In this document: positions 34,449-44,531 of the stretch, piece after piece
Numbering within the stretch: position 1 is the first letter of the stretch
How the letters are laid out: every line of letters begins with the position of its first letter
Notes under the pieces: generated by a model
Databases searched by the model: none
Seen by the model: the letters and a program-made list of their open reading frames with translations, nothing else
Told to the model about the DNA's origin: nothing
Source of the DNA: Balamuthia mandrillaris
Taxonomy: Eukaryota; Discosea; Longamoebia; Balamuthiidae
Direction: 5' to 3'
Assembly (NCBI GenBank): GCA_031835245.1
Contig: JAVKOQ010000349.1
Span: 1-52,996 of the forward strand
DNA: 52,996 nucleotides
Translations under genes and position numbers: made by a program

Positions 34449-35805
34449 ATGGAAGTCGTCAACCAAGCGGACGTGGAGGTGGAGGAGGCGGTCGCCAAAG
34501 TCACCGACCTGGAAAATGGACAGTACGTGCACCGAACAGGTCTTTGTTTTTTTTTTCAAAATCTCACTCTTGTTTATTCATGATAAGGATGAAAGAAGTT
34601 GATTTTGCTGGTGGCAAAGTGCTCCTCATCAACGAGGAGGGGGTGTTCAAGGCTGTTGGCAACCGTTGCACTCACTACGGCGCCCCTCTCAAGAATGGCG
34701 TATGTTAGAGTTCTTTTTCATTTCTGTTTCTTCTATTTGTGAATCCCCTCTTGCTTGCCTTGTCCTTGTCCTTGTCCTTGTCCTTGTCCTTGTCCTTGTC
34801 CTTGTCCTTGTCCTTGTCCTTGTCCTTGTCCTTGTCCTTGTCCTTGTCCTTGTCCTTGTCCTTGTCCTTGTCCTTGTCCTTGTCCTTGTCCTTGTCCTTG
34901 TCCTTGTCCTTGTCCTTGTCCTTGTCCTTGTCCTTGTCCTTGTCCTTGTCCTTGTCCTTGTCCTTGTCCTTGTCCTTGTCCTTGTCCTTGTCCTTGTCCA
35001 TTCACTAGTTCTTCTTTCTTCTTCCTGCTTTCTTTTGTCTTCTGTCTTCTTTCAGCTTTGTCGCTCTTCATGCATCTGCCTTCACTTCTTTGTCGCTTTT
35101 CCCCCTTCTGTTTTCTTTCTTTCCTTCCTCTTCTAGTACACTCACTGGGTTTCTTCGCTTTCTTTTCAAAAAGTCTCTGTCTAAAGGTCGCATTCGTTGT
35201 CCTTGGCATGGGGCCTGCTTCAACACCACCACCGGCGACATTGAAGACTTTCCAGGGTTAGACCACATCTCGACGTTCTCCGTTCGTGTGGACCAGGACC
35301 AAAACCTTGTTTACGTTCGTGGCTCTCCTTCCTCCGTTAAATCCGGTCGTTTCTCTCCTCTCTCTGCTTCTTGTTCTTCTGCTTCTCCTTGTGAAGAAAC
35401 GAAGAAGGAGAAGAAACCAGATGACAGAGTGTTTATTATTGTGGGAGGCGGAGCAGCGGGGCTCACTTGTGCCGAGACTTTACGCAAAGAAGGGTTTGCA
35501 GGCCGCATCCTGTTCTTCTCCAGAGAGCCGCTCTCTCCTTACGACCGACCGAAGCTCAGCAAGGCGATGAACATCGAGCATGAGCGCATCAAACTGCGAT
35601 CGGAGGAAGATTACTTCGAGAAGAACGAGATAGAGACCCTGTTTGGAGTGAAGGTGGAGAAAGTGGATGTGGAGGCGCATAAACTGTGGGCTTCTAATGG
35701 AAAGGAGTATGTCTATGATAAGCTGTTTGTGGCAACTGGTGCTGAGTGCGTTATTCTTTCTCTTCATTTCTTGCTTAACTTCTATAGTTGCTTTCTTCTT
35801 TACTT

Positions 35806-35841
<36 letters not shown>

Positions 35842-36845
35842 CCACGTCGTCTTGAAATGATACCAGGTCACGACCTCCAAAACATCCACACGCTTCGCTC
35901 TCTGGAAGATTCTCACCGCATCATCAACTCCATCGCTGACAAGAATGTCGTTCTCATTGGCTCCTCCTTTATCGGCATGGAAGTGGCTTCTTGCATCGTT
36001 AGCAAGGCGCGCAGCGTTACCGTTGTTGGAATGGAAACGGTTCCCTTCGAAAGAGTCCTTGGAGCAGAAGTTGGGGCTGCCTTGCAAAGATTGCATGAAG
36101 AGAAGGGAGTAGTCTTTCTAACGAGGCGCAAGTTGAAAGAGTTTAGCAACAAAGATGGAGAGATAGCAGCGGTGGTTGTAGAGGATGAAGAAGGAAAGGA
36201 AGAAGCAGTGGCGTGTGATGTATGCGTTGTGGGAGCTGGTGTTGTGCCTGTTACGGACATGTTTAAGAGAGAGGATGTCAGATTTGCTCGCGATGGTAGC
36301 ATTCACACGGATGAGGTATGTACCTTTTATCCTCTTGTTCTGTCAATCGTCATCTTGCTTCTTCTCTTCTTTCTATCTGGTTAACCTTCTCCAAAAGTAT
36401 CTCAAAGCAGCAACAGACGTATACGTCGGCGGCGACATCGCTCGTTTTCCCATACTGGCTCACTGCTGAAGAAGTTCGCGTGGAGCATTGGGGAACGGCT
36501 CAATACCACGGCTCCATTGCAGCCAAGAACATGTTGACGGAAGGAAGCGCCCCTCTTCGCTCCATACCTTTCTTCTGGACGGTCCAGTACGGCAAAAGCA
36601 TTCGCTTCTGCGGTCATGCCACATCCTTTGACCGCGTTTTGGTGGATGGAGATCTCTCTGCTGCTATCTCCTCGCTTTCTTTCGTGGCTTATTACTTGAG
36701 AGAAGGAAAAGTGGTGGCCATCGCAACGCTGGGACGTGATCCTGTTGCGGCGTTGGCTGCGGACCTATTGGCGGCGCACAAGTTACCGCCGGTTGAGGAG
36801 CTGGTTGGTATCCCTCCTGCAAAGCTGCAACAACTTCTCTTTTAG
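34449..36845 (+). CDS. Rieske-domain FAD/NAD oxidoreductase (AIFM3/NfrL-like), with an apparent frameshift
   Basis: Exons 34449-34522, 34588-34699, 35174-35745, 35841-36315 and 36398-36845. An N-terminal Rieske 2Fe-2S domain has CTHYGAPL and CPWHGACFN (both Cys-x-His and Cys-x2-His pairs). The FAD-binding VGGGAAGLTCAETLR, RPKLSKA, the NAD-binding VVLIGSSFIGMEVA, and GGDIARFP follow; the C-terminal domain has FFWTVQYGKSIRFCG. This is the AIFM3-type fusion, about 560 aa. In exon 5 the frame shifts: GGDIARFP lies in one frame and YWLTAEEVRVEHW onward in the next, at about 36449-36453. One extra base would explain it; a 28-nt GT-AG intron at 36444-36471 would also restore frame but remove conserved residues. 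An in-frame ATG at 34320 is an alternative start. Confidence 0.85.
34758..34998 (+). repeat. (CCTTGT)n hexanucleotide microsatellite, about 40 copies
   Basis: About 241 bp of nearly perfect CCTTGT units inside intron 2 (34700-35173) of the Rieske/FAD gene. No frame through it has a stop, which creates long Leu-Val or Cys-Pro open frames that are not genes. Confidence 0.95.
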
Positions 36846-36911
36846 TTTTGCTTCTTTGCGATTGTTTTGTCTTATTGGTAAATTATGATTTGTTTTATCA
36901 TTCTTTCGTTG

Positions 36912-36951
<40 letters not shown>

Positions 36952-37012
36952 CTCCATTTTCGTTCTCTCCATTGGCCTCTCTGCTTCCAACCTGTGGTAC
37001 GATCTTCGGCTG

Positions 37013-37762
37013 CTACTTTCGTTTTGTTTTCTCTGGGCGATTGTCTTTCGCCCACTGTAACAGCTCCAAATGGCCGTTCATGTAGGCACGGTCACATATC
37101 AACTCGTGATTCCAAGGACAGCCGTTCTCCCTGGCCCACTGCAGCACGTGCAAATGGCCGTTCTCGGCGGCGCTGTTACAGGTCTCTTCGCTCCAAGGGC
37201 ACCTGTTTGCTCTGGCCCACCGCAACACGTGCAAATGGCCATTCTCGGCAGCAAAGGCGCAAGTCCAGTGATGCCAAGGACAGCCGTTCTCCCTGGCCCA
37301 CCGCAGCACCTCCAAATGGCCCTTCTTAGAGGCATTGTCACTAGTATCTATGCCCCAAGGGCATCCGTTCTCTCTGGCCCACTGCAATACATGTAAGTGG
37401 CCATTCTCGGCAGCGTTGTTACACGTCTCTCTGCTCCAAGGGCATCTGTTTGCTCTGGCCCACTGCAATACTTCCAACCGGCCGTGTCTTGCGGCGTGGG
37501 CGCATACCCAATGGTTCCAAGGGCATCGGTTTGCTCTGGCCCATTGTATTGCTGGAAGGGAGGAGCAGGCCCACCGCAGGCTGAGTTTCTTTCGGAGGCA
37601 AGGCGGACTGCAGGAGAACCATCGGCGGCAGGTCCTTGAGGCCGGTGCCACGCTCTCTTCAGGAAGCATTTGCAAGATATGGCTTAGTAACTCCGCTGGC
37701 AACACATCTTCTATATTGTACCGTTGAGTCGTTTGTTCCTCTTCACTTCTTTCCCTCTGCAT
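37013..37762 (-). CDS. F-box protein with seven ankyrin-type repeats, 249 aa
   Basis: Single exon. The F-box lies near the N-terminus (EDVLPAELLSHILQMLPEE ... RTCRRWFSCSP). Seven 27-residue repeats of the form CPW...TC..AA.NGHL.VLQWAR follow to the C-terminus, which ends EKTKRK. The repeats are highly alike at DNA level, suggesting recent tandem duplication of an 81-bp unit. F-box proteins recruit targets to SCF ubiquitin ligases; the repeat array would choose the target. Start: the ATG at 37762 places the F-box about 17 residues in. An in-frame ATG at 37954 would add a hydrophobic, Cys-rich 64 residues that look like 5'-UTR. TGTCGACA lies 98 nt upstream of the chosen start. The gene converges on the Rieske/FAD gene, 168 nt away. 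Confidence 0.85.
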   Translation of the reverse strand: MQRERSEEEQTTQRYNIEDVLPAELLSHILQMLPEESVAPASRTCRRWFSCSPPCLRKKLSLRWACSSLPAIQWARANRCPWNHWVCAHAARHGRLEVLQWARANRCPWSRETCNNAAENGHLHVLQWARENGCPWGIDTSDNASKKGHLEVLRWARENGCPWHHWTCAFAAENGHLHVLRWARANRCPWSEETCNSAAENGHLHVLQWARENGCPWNHELICDRAYMNGHLELLQWAKDNRPEKTKRK

Positions 37763-37981
37763 TGTTGTTTTTCCTTGTCGGTGCTCTGCTTCGTCTTCAG
37801 TATCTGTTTCTTTGTGCCGTTTCCTCCTAGAGCTCTCTTTCTTTATTGCGTTACGTTCTTGTCGACAACAGCAGCAAGGATACAATAAGATAAAATAACG
37901 CAAAACATATTGAATACATACATACATTAACAAACAGCCTGTCGCCGTGCTCATAACAAGAAGGACCTCATCTTCGCGCTC

Positions 37982-39465
37982 CTACTCATCCTTCTTCTGC
38001 CTTTTCTCGTTGCCATTGTTCACAGGCAAACTCACCCGCTGCGCTTCCCCGACTTTACCCGTGTGAAAGAGGATGCAGCGCACTTCCGGTCGATGATATT
38101 CGTGCCCAACGCTGATGCTGAGGGTTCTTTCGCCAATGCGTTGAGAGAACTGTCCGTTGGACATGGAGACGGTTTCGTGGATGTGGCCATGAAGCGTCAA
38201 CAAGGGTTGCTTCTGTTGGATAAAGTGGAGGAGAGCTTCGCTGCCAACGTGCTCTCCCGTTTTGAGAATGTCTAAAGCGGTATCGAAAGGAGGCGTGTGG
38301 ACCATCCAGATGTGGTTAGCGTAGATGTCGCCGTCTTTGTCGTTTTGTCGTTGTTCTTCTTCTGCACGGAGAATGGCTTCAAGGTCGTTGTAGATTGATG
38401 CTAAACCGAAACAAAACGTAAGAAGAAGAAGAAGAAGAAAAAGAAGAAGAACAAGAAGAACGAGAACAAGAACAAGCAGCAGCAGAAGAAGAAGAAGAAG
38501 AAGAAGAAGAAGAAGAACAAGAACAAGAAGAAGAAGAAGAAGAAGAAGAAGAAGAACAAGAAGAAGAACAAGAAGAAGAACAAGAACAAGAACAAGCAGC
38601 AGCAGCAGAAGCAGAAGAACAAGAACAGTAGTAATAAGAAGAAAAGCACGTTACTTTGTTGACAATGCTCTGCGAGGTCTATATTCACGTTGAACTGCAC
38701 GTCCTCTCCTTTGGACACGTAGCACCCCTCCAACCGGTACTCTGCCCTCCGCCTTCGAAACCCAGTGAAGGGCGCCTCCGAGAAGTCCGCCTTCTCCCAG
38801 TCCTTTCTCCGGTGCGGGCTGAAGGGGATATGGCTGTAGCCCAACAGGCGCCAACGGGCGGAGCCGCAGAGCGGCACCACCTGGCTGTGCAGCAGCTGGA
38901 AGCACGCGCCGTGCTGCGAGGAGAGCTCGCGCAGAGCGTCCAGGTTCGTGATGGCATCGGCGTTGCCGAGGATCAAGTAGAGGTGCTGCTGCGGCTTCTT
39001 TTTGTGGCGGAGGAAGAGAGGGAGAATGTTGTCGGTGAAGTAGGAGAGCTGTTTGGCGGGAGAGGACATGCGTTTGGGCATCAGGTCACCACCGAGCAGC
39101 AAAGCATCGCTTTGTGATGGAAGAGAAGAAAGGAGAGGAAGATAGTATGAGTGAGAGAGAGAGTGAAGCGGATGCAACATAGGTGAAGCTCAAAGAACGA
39201 ACCAATTTTCCTCCTCAAAAGCAAATTGCAACAAGCGTTGGTAGTGAAGTACGTTTCCATGCAAGTCCGCACAAAAGCATACCTTCAAGTCCTCCCTTTC
39301 TTCTGAGCCTGCATTCCCCCTTGGCTCCACTCGCGGCCCCGTTGTTGTTTCGTTCTCCTCTCCTTGGCTTTCCATCTTCCTTTGTCTTGACAAACCACTT
39401 TCCAGAAGTGACATCATGGCATCCATTTTAGGTACAAGCCGATCGAAAATTTCCTTTCGAAGCAT
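37982..39465 (-). CDS. Calcineurin-like metallophosphoesterase, 378 aa
   Basis: Exons 39465-39203, 39109-38655 and 38400-37982 (1137 nt, frame kept). The five metal-binding blocks of the family appear in order: FCADLHGN (D-x-H), LLLGGDLMP (GD), LILGNADAI (GN-D variant), MVHTPP (H) and LTLHGHIHE (GHxH). The second position of the third block reads GNAD rather than GNHD, known in some single-domain phosphoesterases. The N-terminal ~65 residues are disordered. The fold hydrolyses phosphomono- or diesters with two metals; the substrate is unknown. The third intron-side tract (38401-38654) is a long GAA/GAACAA repeat, CTT-rich in the sense strand. Start: first ATG of the frame. It lies 92 nt from the divergent F-box gene at 39558. 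Confidence 0.87.
38421..38633. repeat. GAA/GAACAA-rich microsatellite in a metallophosphoesterase intron
   Basis: About 210 bp of GAA units with CAA and CAGCAG interruptions, wholly within the intron at 38401-38654. Confidence 0.88.
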
Positions 39466-39557
39466 AATGTGACATCATAATTTCGCAAAAATAGAAATAT
39501 CCACGTCACGTTTTCGGTTACCTGGCTTCATTCCTTCCCACCATTACAAAGAGGAGA

Positions 39558-40295
39558 ATGCAAGAGGCGACGGCCACCATCGATGCACTGCCGGACGAGC
39601 TGTTGTGCCACATCCTAGGCATGCTGCCTCGGGGTATGGTATCCGTGGCCGCCAGAACCTGCAAGCGATGGTTCGCCTGCAGCCCCGCCCGACCCAGGAG
39701 ATTCCTCTGCTGGCGGACCCTCTGCGGCTCCGTCTCCCTCCTGCGGTGGGGCCTGCAGTTCAACCCGCCCCCCTTCCTGACCGTGCACGTCTGCAACTGG
39801 GCGGCAGAGCAAGGCCAGCTGGAGGTGTTGAAGTGGGTCAGAGAGCGCCAGCAGCAGCAACAACAACAGCAGAGCAGCCAGCAAACGGCGGCCTATTATA
39901 CGGAATTGTTCCCTTGGAGCGCCTTCACCGCCGCCTTTGCTGCCAGGAACGGCCACCTGGACGTCCTTTGCTGGCTGCGAGAGCAGGGGTGTCCCTGGGA
40001 CGAGCAGACCTGCGCCTACGCCGCCATGAACGGCCAGCTGGAGGTGCTGCAATGGGCCAGAGAGCAAGGATGCCCCTGGGACAAGCACACCTGCGCGCAG
40101 GCCGCCAGGAACGGCCACTTGGAGGTGCTCAAGTCGAACAACAAGCCCTTCCTTTTGGTTTCTTTGCGTTCTCTCTCTTTTCATACAGAGAGAGGAAGAA
40201 GAGAGAGAAGAGAGAGAAGAGGGAGAAGAGGGAGAAGAGGGAGAAGAGAGAAGAGAGAGAAGAGAGAGAAGAGAGAGAGAGAGAAGAAAAGCTGA
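39558..40295 (+). CDS. F-box protein with truncated ankyrin array, 245 aa
   Basis: Single exon. The F-box opens the protein (IDALPDELLCHILGMLPRG ... CKRWFACSPARP). It is clearly paralogous to the F-box gene at 37013-37762. Four ankyrin-type repeats follow, one interrupted by a poly-Gln insert (about 39853-39875), ending NGHLEVLK at 40133. After that the frame runs into unrelated sequence: a short hydrophobic piece, then GRRERRERRGRRGRRGRR-type residues encoded by a GAGAGAA-rich tract. The last ~50 residues are therefore probably not original; the gene looks 3'-truncated by microsatellite growth or a rearrangement. Role expected: SCF substrate adaptor, if functional. Confidence 0.75.
   Translation: MQEATATIDALPDELLCHILGMLPRGMVSVAARTCKRWFACSPARPRRFLCWRTLCGSVSLLRWGLQFNPPPFLTVHVCNWAAEQGQLEVLKWVRERQQQQQQQQSSQQTAAYYTELFPWSAFTAAFAARNGHLDVLCWLREQGCPWDEQTCAYAAMNGQLEVLQWAREQGCPWDKHTCAQAARNGHLEVLKSNNKPFLLVSLRSLSFHTERGRRERRERRGRRGRRGRREKREKREKREREKKS
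40186..40290. repeat. GA-rich tandem tract at the end of the F-box gene
   Basis: About 100 bp of GAGAGAAGA/GGAGAAGA units. It supplies the Arg/Glu-rich tail of the F-box protein. Confidence 0.85.
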
Positions 40296-40646
40296 ACAAG
40301 AAGCACCGGTTGGAGGAGGTAACCCCACGACGAAGTAAAGTTCCATCGAAAAGTCAGGATGGAACACCTTGCAAGTTCACGAGCTGAAAGCAAAGAGGAG
40401 GAGGAGGAGCGCAAAGGCCTCAACGGAAAACTAGCCGCCAAACTGCAAGAAAACCGCTCAGCAGCACCTTCCCTCCCCCGACAAGTTTGTCACGACCACG
40501 TTCCGATCATCCATTCCTTTCCAACTATATAAACCCACGGTGGACTCCTCCCTCTTCGTTCATCTCCACAACCAACAACCCAACAAACCAACGAACAACC
40601 TAAGACCACCTTTGGCTTTTTTGCTGCTGCAGATACTAACACACGG
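40296..40646. promoter_or_regulatory. Promoter of the secreted repeat gene, with TATA box
   Basis: TATATAAA lies at 40526-40533, 114 nt before the start codon, the clearest TATA box in the window. The 5'-UTR is rich in CAACAACC. Nothing else is visible in the gap. Confidence 0.7.
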
Positions 40647-41723
40647 ATGAAACTCTTGTGGCGCATTGCTCTGGGCTTGCTCTTGGTGTCGGCGGCCTTT
40701 GCGGCTCCCACCAGGAGGGGCGTGAACTACGGCAGCGGGGACGTCTCCTATGACGGCGATGATGTGACCTACGACGGCGGGGATGTCTCCTACGACGGAG
40801 GAGAGGTGACCTACGACGGCGGAGACGTCTCCTACGATGGAGGAGACGTGACTTATGATGGCGGTGATGTGTCCTACGATGGAGGAGACGTGACTTACGA
40901 TGGCGGTGATGTCTCCTACGATGGAGGAGATGTGACTTACGATGGCGGTGATGTGTCTTACGATGGAGGCGATGTGTCCTACGATGGCGGAGACGTGTCC
41001 TACGGAGGGGATGTCATCGCCCCCGAGGTCACCTGGGACAAGTACGAGGACACCATCAGCATGCCCGAGCTGTCCTTTGAGGACATCGTGTTGGAGGACA
41101 TCAAGATGAGGAAGATCTGCCCTGGTGACTTGAAGGTCCCCGATGTGCACTTCCCCGAGATCCCCATGGGCACCTTGGAGCTCCCCACCGTGCCTGGCCC
41201 CAAGATCTACATCCCTGGTAACCCTTCCCTCCCTTCTCTCTTACTCCCATTCTTCTCCTCCTCCTTGATTCTTTGCTTTGTTCTGTTGTTTCATTGTTGT
41301 CCTTCTTCTTCGTCCTGTTCGAGGTTTTTCTTCATCCTTCTGCTTCGTTCTTCGTTCCTCTTCGTGTTGTGGTTGAGCTGTTGCTGAAACAACAACCAAA
41401 CAACAGAGATCAAGTTCCCCAAGATCAAGCTCCCCGCCATCAAGTTCCCTGACATCTGCCTGGAGCCCATCCAGCTCCCCAGCATCCCCGCCAAGGTCAT
41501 CACCTTGGAGGACTTGCAGTTGGAGAAGGTGCAGGTGCCCAACATTCAGATCCCCACCGTGGCCGGCCCTGTGATCAAGCTGCCCACCATCAAGATGGCG
41601 AACATCAAGTTGCCTCACGTGAAGATCCCCAACGTGAAGGTGCCAGACGTGAACTACGAGTACGAGATCCCCAACATCCGCTTCCCTGAGCCCGAGTACG
41701 AGGATAACACCGGATACTACTAA
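40647..41723 (+). CDS. Secreted repeat protein with DGGDV(S/T)Y array and Pro-Ile-Lys strand repeats, 295 aa
   Basis: Exons 40647-41217 and 41407-41723. A clear signal peptide (MKLLWRIALGLLLVSAAFA) precedes PTRRGVNYG. About 13 tandem copies of the 7-residue unit YDGGDV(S/T) follow (40740-41010), mostly alternating S and T so that the DNA repeats in 42-bp pairs. The second half has short Pro-spaced strands such as KFPKIKLPAIKFPDI, VKIPNVKVPDVNY and ends YEDNTGYY. The second pattern resembles AHNAK-type or beta-solenoid repeats; the first, with Asp-Gly turns and regular Tyr, suits a calcium-binding or cross-linked matrix. A strong TATA box suggests high expression. Cell wall, test or extracellular-matrix role is inference. 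Codon use is notably uniform and GC-rich compared with neighbours. Confidence 0.82.
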
Positions 41724-42053
41724 GCTGAATGTGAAGAGGAAGAAGAAGAAGAAGGCCGTTGCCTTCTCAGTTTTGGTATGAGCTAAAGGTTTGCGAAGAG
41801 TTTTCTTTTTGGTTCTTTCGGCCTTTTGTTCCATTCGACAACAAAGATTTTGTTTTCTTCCATTCTTCTGAGTCTTCACTCCGTTCGGAGGGCTTTCCTC
41901 TGTTGTTGCCTACTTGTGATGAAAGTAAGAGATTAGACAAAAGGGAAGAGAAGGGAGGAGAACACAGCTGAACACAAAAAAGTTAACAAAAAGAATACCA
42001 ATAGTCACGGCGCTTTCAATCTCGCCGCTTGGTTGGAAGAGCATAGCCAGGCC
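41724..42053. other. Intergenic gap between convergent genes
   Basis: 3' regions of the secreted repeat gene and the folate-biopterin transporter. No repeat, RNA gene or exon is seen. Confidence 0.4.
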
Positions 42054-43023
42054 TCACCTACTTTTCTTAGTGCTGTTGAGACGCTGAAAAGTAAATGGCC
42101 AAAGGAGAAGCCAGAACAAAGGAACACCAAACGTGGCGATCACGCTCAACCACAACCGCGCCAACGAAGCGGAACTCAAGTTCAAGTCTTTGCTGCCTTC
42201 GTCCATGCGTTCGATTCCACCAGACCAGAGTATTATTGAAACCAATAACGGCTGAATCAGGTCTTCCGCCACGTTCATCATCGCCATCAACATCACCCAC
42301 ATTCGTTTGCTTTCTTTGGTGTTGTTGTTCTCGTCCTCCTCATTTCTTACTTTTTTTTTGTTGTTGTCACAGATGATAGTGCTAAGCAAAACAGCTGCTC
42401 GGTAGATGAGCAAAGAGGATAAGCTTTGTCCAACAACAGCTGCCATCACCATCATCGAAGAAGAAGAAGAAAGGAGGAAGAAAGAAGGAAGTAGAAGCAA
42501 AAGAGAAACGAAGAGCGCCGATAAAAGCATCGTATGAGGCTTCATGCGAGCCACATATCCACGAAAGCCAAATAGCCACAGCACTAAAAGTTTTGCAGCT
42601 CGAACAGCAAACTGCATGTCCCCCAATTGCGCTGCCGAGAAAGAAAGCGGAGGAGATGTTAAAAGAAATAACGTTACCACTTCTATGACGGCAGATGCAG
42701 CCGCTGGAAAACTCATCCAGAGCATCATAAAGAGGGCTGCTTGTCTCGTGGTAGAAGGAGAGGAAGAAGAGAGAATGGAGGAGAACACAGCTTTGGTTTC
42801 TTGCCAAATTAACGTCCAAGATGATGACGACGAAGATGAAGCAGAAGGCGTCTCTGAGATAAAGAAAGCGAGAGAGAGGGTGCTAGCGGCTAGAAAGAGG
42901 TCCATGAGCATTATGGAACGAAGGGAGAGATGGGCAAAGAGCCATCCCGAACCGTAAGAGCTGAGCAAACTGCCCAAGGCGGCCGCTAATATTTTTACCA
43001 CGAGAATAACAGATGAGCAAAAG

Positions 43024-43055
<32 letters not shown>

Positions 43056-43584
43056 CAAGAAGCAGTGAAGATAACTACCAACTGCACAAGCTGTCTGGAG
43101 AACATGAACCTCTTGCAGGGTGCTCCGGTTCAAGCGAGCCACGACCAAGTCATCCATAAGCAGGTCCATCACAGCGGCAGCGGCCGACCGCCCCAAGAGG
43201 GCCACGAAGACGTGCAGCGGGGCCGCTGCCACCCCAAAGCAGAGCGAGAGCGTGCACGCAACGGCCAACAGGCTGGCGAGGCAGAGGTAGGAACGGTGGT
43301 GAAAGCCCCACAGAGGGACGGCCAGGCAGTAGCAGTAGATGAGCGGCTTGAGCATCCACGGCAGGTCGGCCAGACCTTGGAACAAGGACAGCTCGGCTGG
43401 ACCGATGGACAGCTCGTTCTTCAAGAACAAAACTAATCTTTTTTTGTTTTGTTTGTATTTTTTGTTGTTGAGAAACAAACAAGTCAACAACAAAAAGGAA
43501 AAACGAAAACAAACCTTTGGCAAGCTTGGAGTTGGACAAGGAGCCTTCTGTAAACGAGACAAGCACAAGAGAAGCGGTTTCCAT
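42054..43584 (-). CDS. Folate-biopterin transporter (FBT/BT1) family membrane protein, about 451 aa
   Basis: Exons 43584-43515, 43432-43079 and 42985-42054 (1356 nt, frame kept). The family signature is plain: FTEGSLSNSKLAK, FLKNELSIGPAEL, then GLADLPWMLKPLIY and WGFHHRSYLCLASLL, matching the YFVQG...FLKDxLxLxPAE...LPWxxKPLYG pattern of BT1/FBT transporters. Around 11-12 membrane helices follow, with Ser-rich and Asn/Lys-rich loops. FBT proteins carry folates, pterins or S-adenosylmethionine across plasma or plastid membranes; the substrate is unresolved. The usual Asp after KPL(Y)G is not obvious (IYCYCLAVP), so transport mechanism may differ. The N-terminus is uncertain: an upstream ATG at 43754 opens a frame that does not splice in phase with exon 2. 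A divergent EEP gene starts 325 nt away. Confidence 0.82.
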
Positions 43585-43908
43585 TCTTTTCTTTCTTTCT
43601 TTTTCTTGCAACCAAAAATTTTAGCGTGATGGTGGGGTTCGATCTGCGTTACTTTTAGTTTTGAAAAATGTCGACAGCAGGATTCGAACCAGGAAAATGT
43701 CGACGCCAATGCTACTGCCGCTGCAGCAAGACTCTTGAAGAGGAAGCTTGGCACACGAAACGACTGAGTGAAGAAGAAGGGACTCCTTAGTGAGCTTCGA
43801 ACGGGGACCCATTAACATGACGACATGAATGTCCGCAAAAAATGAGATGACGCTTGAAATGTCGGCATAAATGCTTAAAAAAAGAAGACAGAAAGAAAGA
43901 AAAGAGAG
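43585..43908. promoter_or_regulatory. Divergent promoter region with TGTCGACA
   Basis: Shared gap of the transporter (minus) and the EEP gene (plus). TGTCGACA lies at 43669-43676 and TGTCGACG at 43698-43705, giving a direct repeat of AAAATGTCGAC about 29 nt apart. The sequence between them, GGATTCGAACC, looks like a tRNA T-loop but is not one. Confidence 0.5.
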
Positions 43909-44492
43909 ATGAAGACAGCAACCCAGCTGCTGCGTCCCTGGCAGAGACGCGTCAAGGTGGCCACCTTCAACGTCTTGGCGCCGTGCTACCACATCATCGA
44001 GGGGGGCAAGACGGAGAGCAGGGACGAGGCTCGCTGGAGGAAGCGGCACGAGGAGCAATGCCTGGCTAGCTTGAGGACCATCGATGCGGACGTGGTCTGT
44101 CTGCAGGAGTATTGGTTCCACCCTCCCTTCATGCAGCTGTACTCTTCTGCCTTTGAGAAATTAGGGTGAGCTTTCTTCTTCCCTCTTCCTCTTCTCTTCT
44201 ACAGAAATCACTAATCAAAAAAAAAAATCTGAAAAAAAGTTTTGCAGAAGAAAGAGCAAAGCGGTCGGGCAAAAAGGCGGATGGGCTTGCCATTTTCTAT
44301 CGAAAGCAGAGCGACGCTCATAAACCCAGTCTGAGAGTGTTGGACACTCGCCCCATAGAGTTTCGTGACTGTGGCAACCGCGTGGCTCTTCTCGTCCTGT
44401 TTCAATGCGTGGAAGTATGTTTTCCTGCCTTCCTGCTCCCTATTCCATTCTGTCTCTCTCCTCCTCTCTCTCTTTCTCTCTCTCTTTCTCTT

Positions 44493-44531
<39 letters not shown>

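Noticed and set aside
34666-35136. Long Leu-Val, Cys-Pro and Lys-Asp repeat open frames
   Set aside because: They are produced by the CCTTGT microsatellite inside an intron; all frames are open simply because the unit has no stop.
43678-43695. tRNA T-loop-like GGATTCGAACC
   Set aside because: The flanking bases do not pair as a T-stem (CCTGG against CCTGC), and no anticodon or acceptor stem can be drawn at the right distance.
43585-43754. Upstream ATG at 43754 as the start of the transporter
   Set aside because: Its frame cannot be joined in phase to the conserved FLKNEL exon by any GT-AG pair I could find, and reading through loses the family motif FTEGSL.
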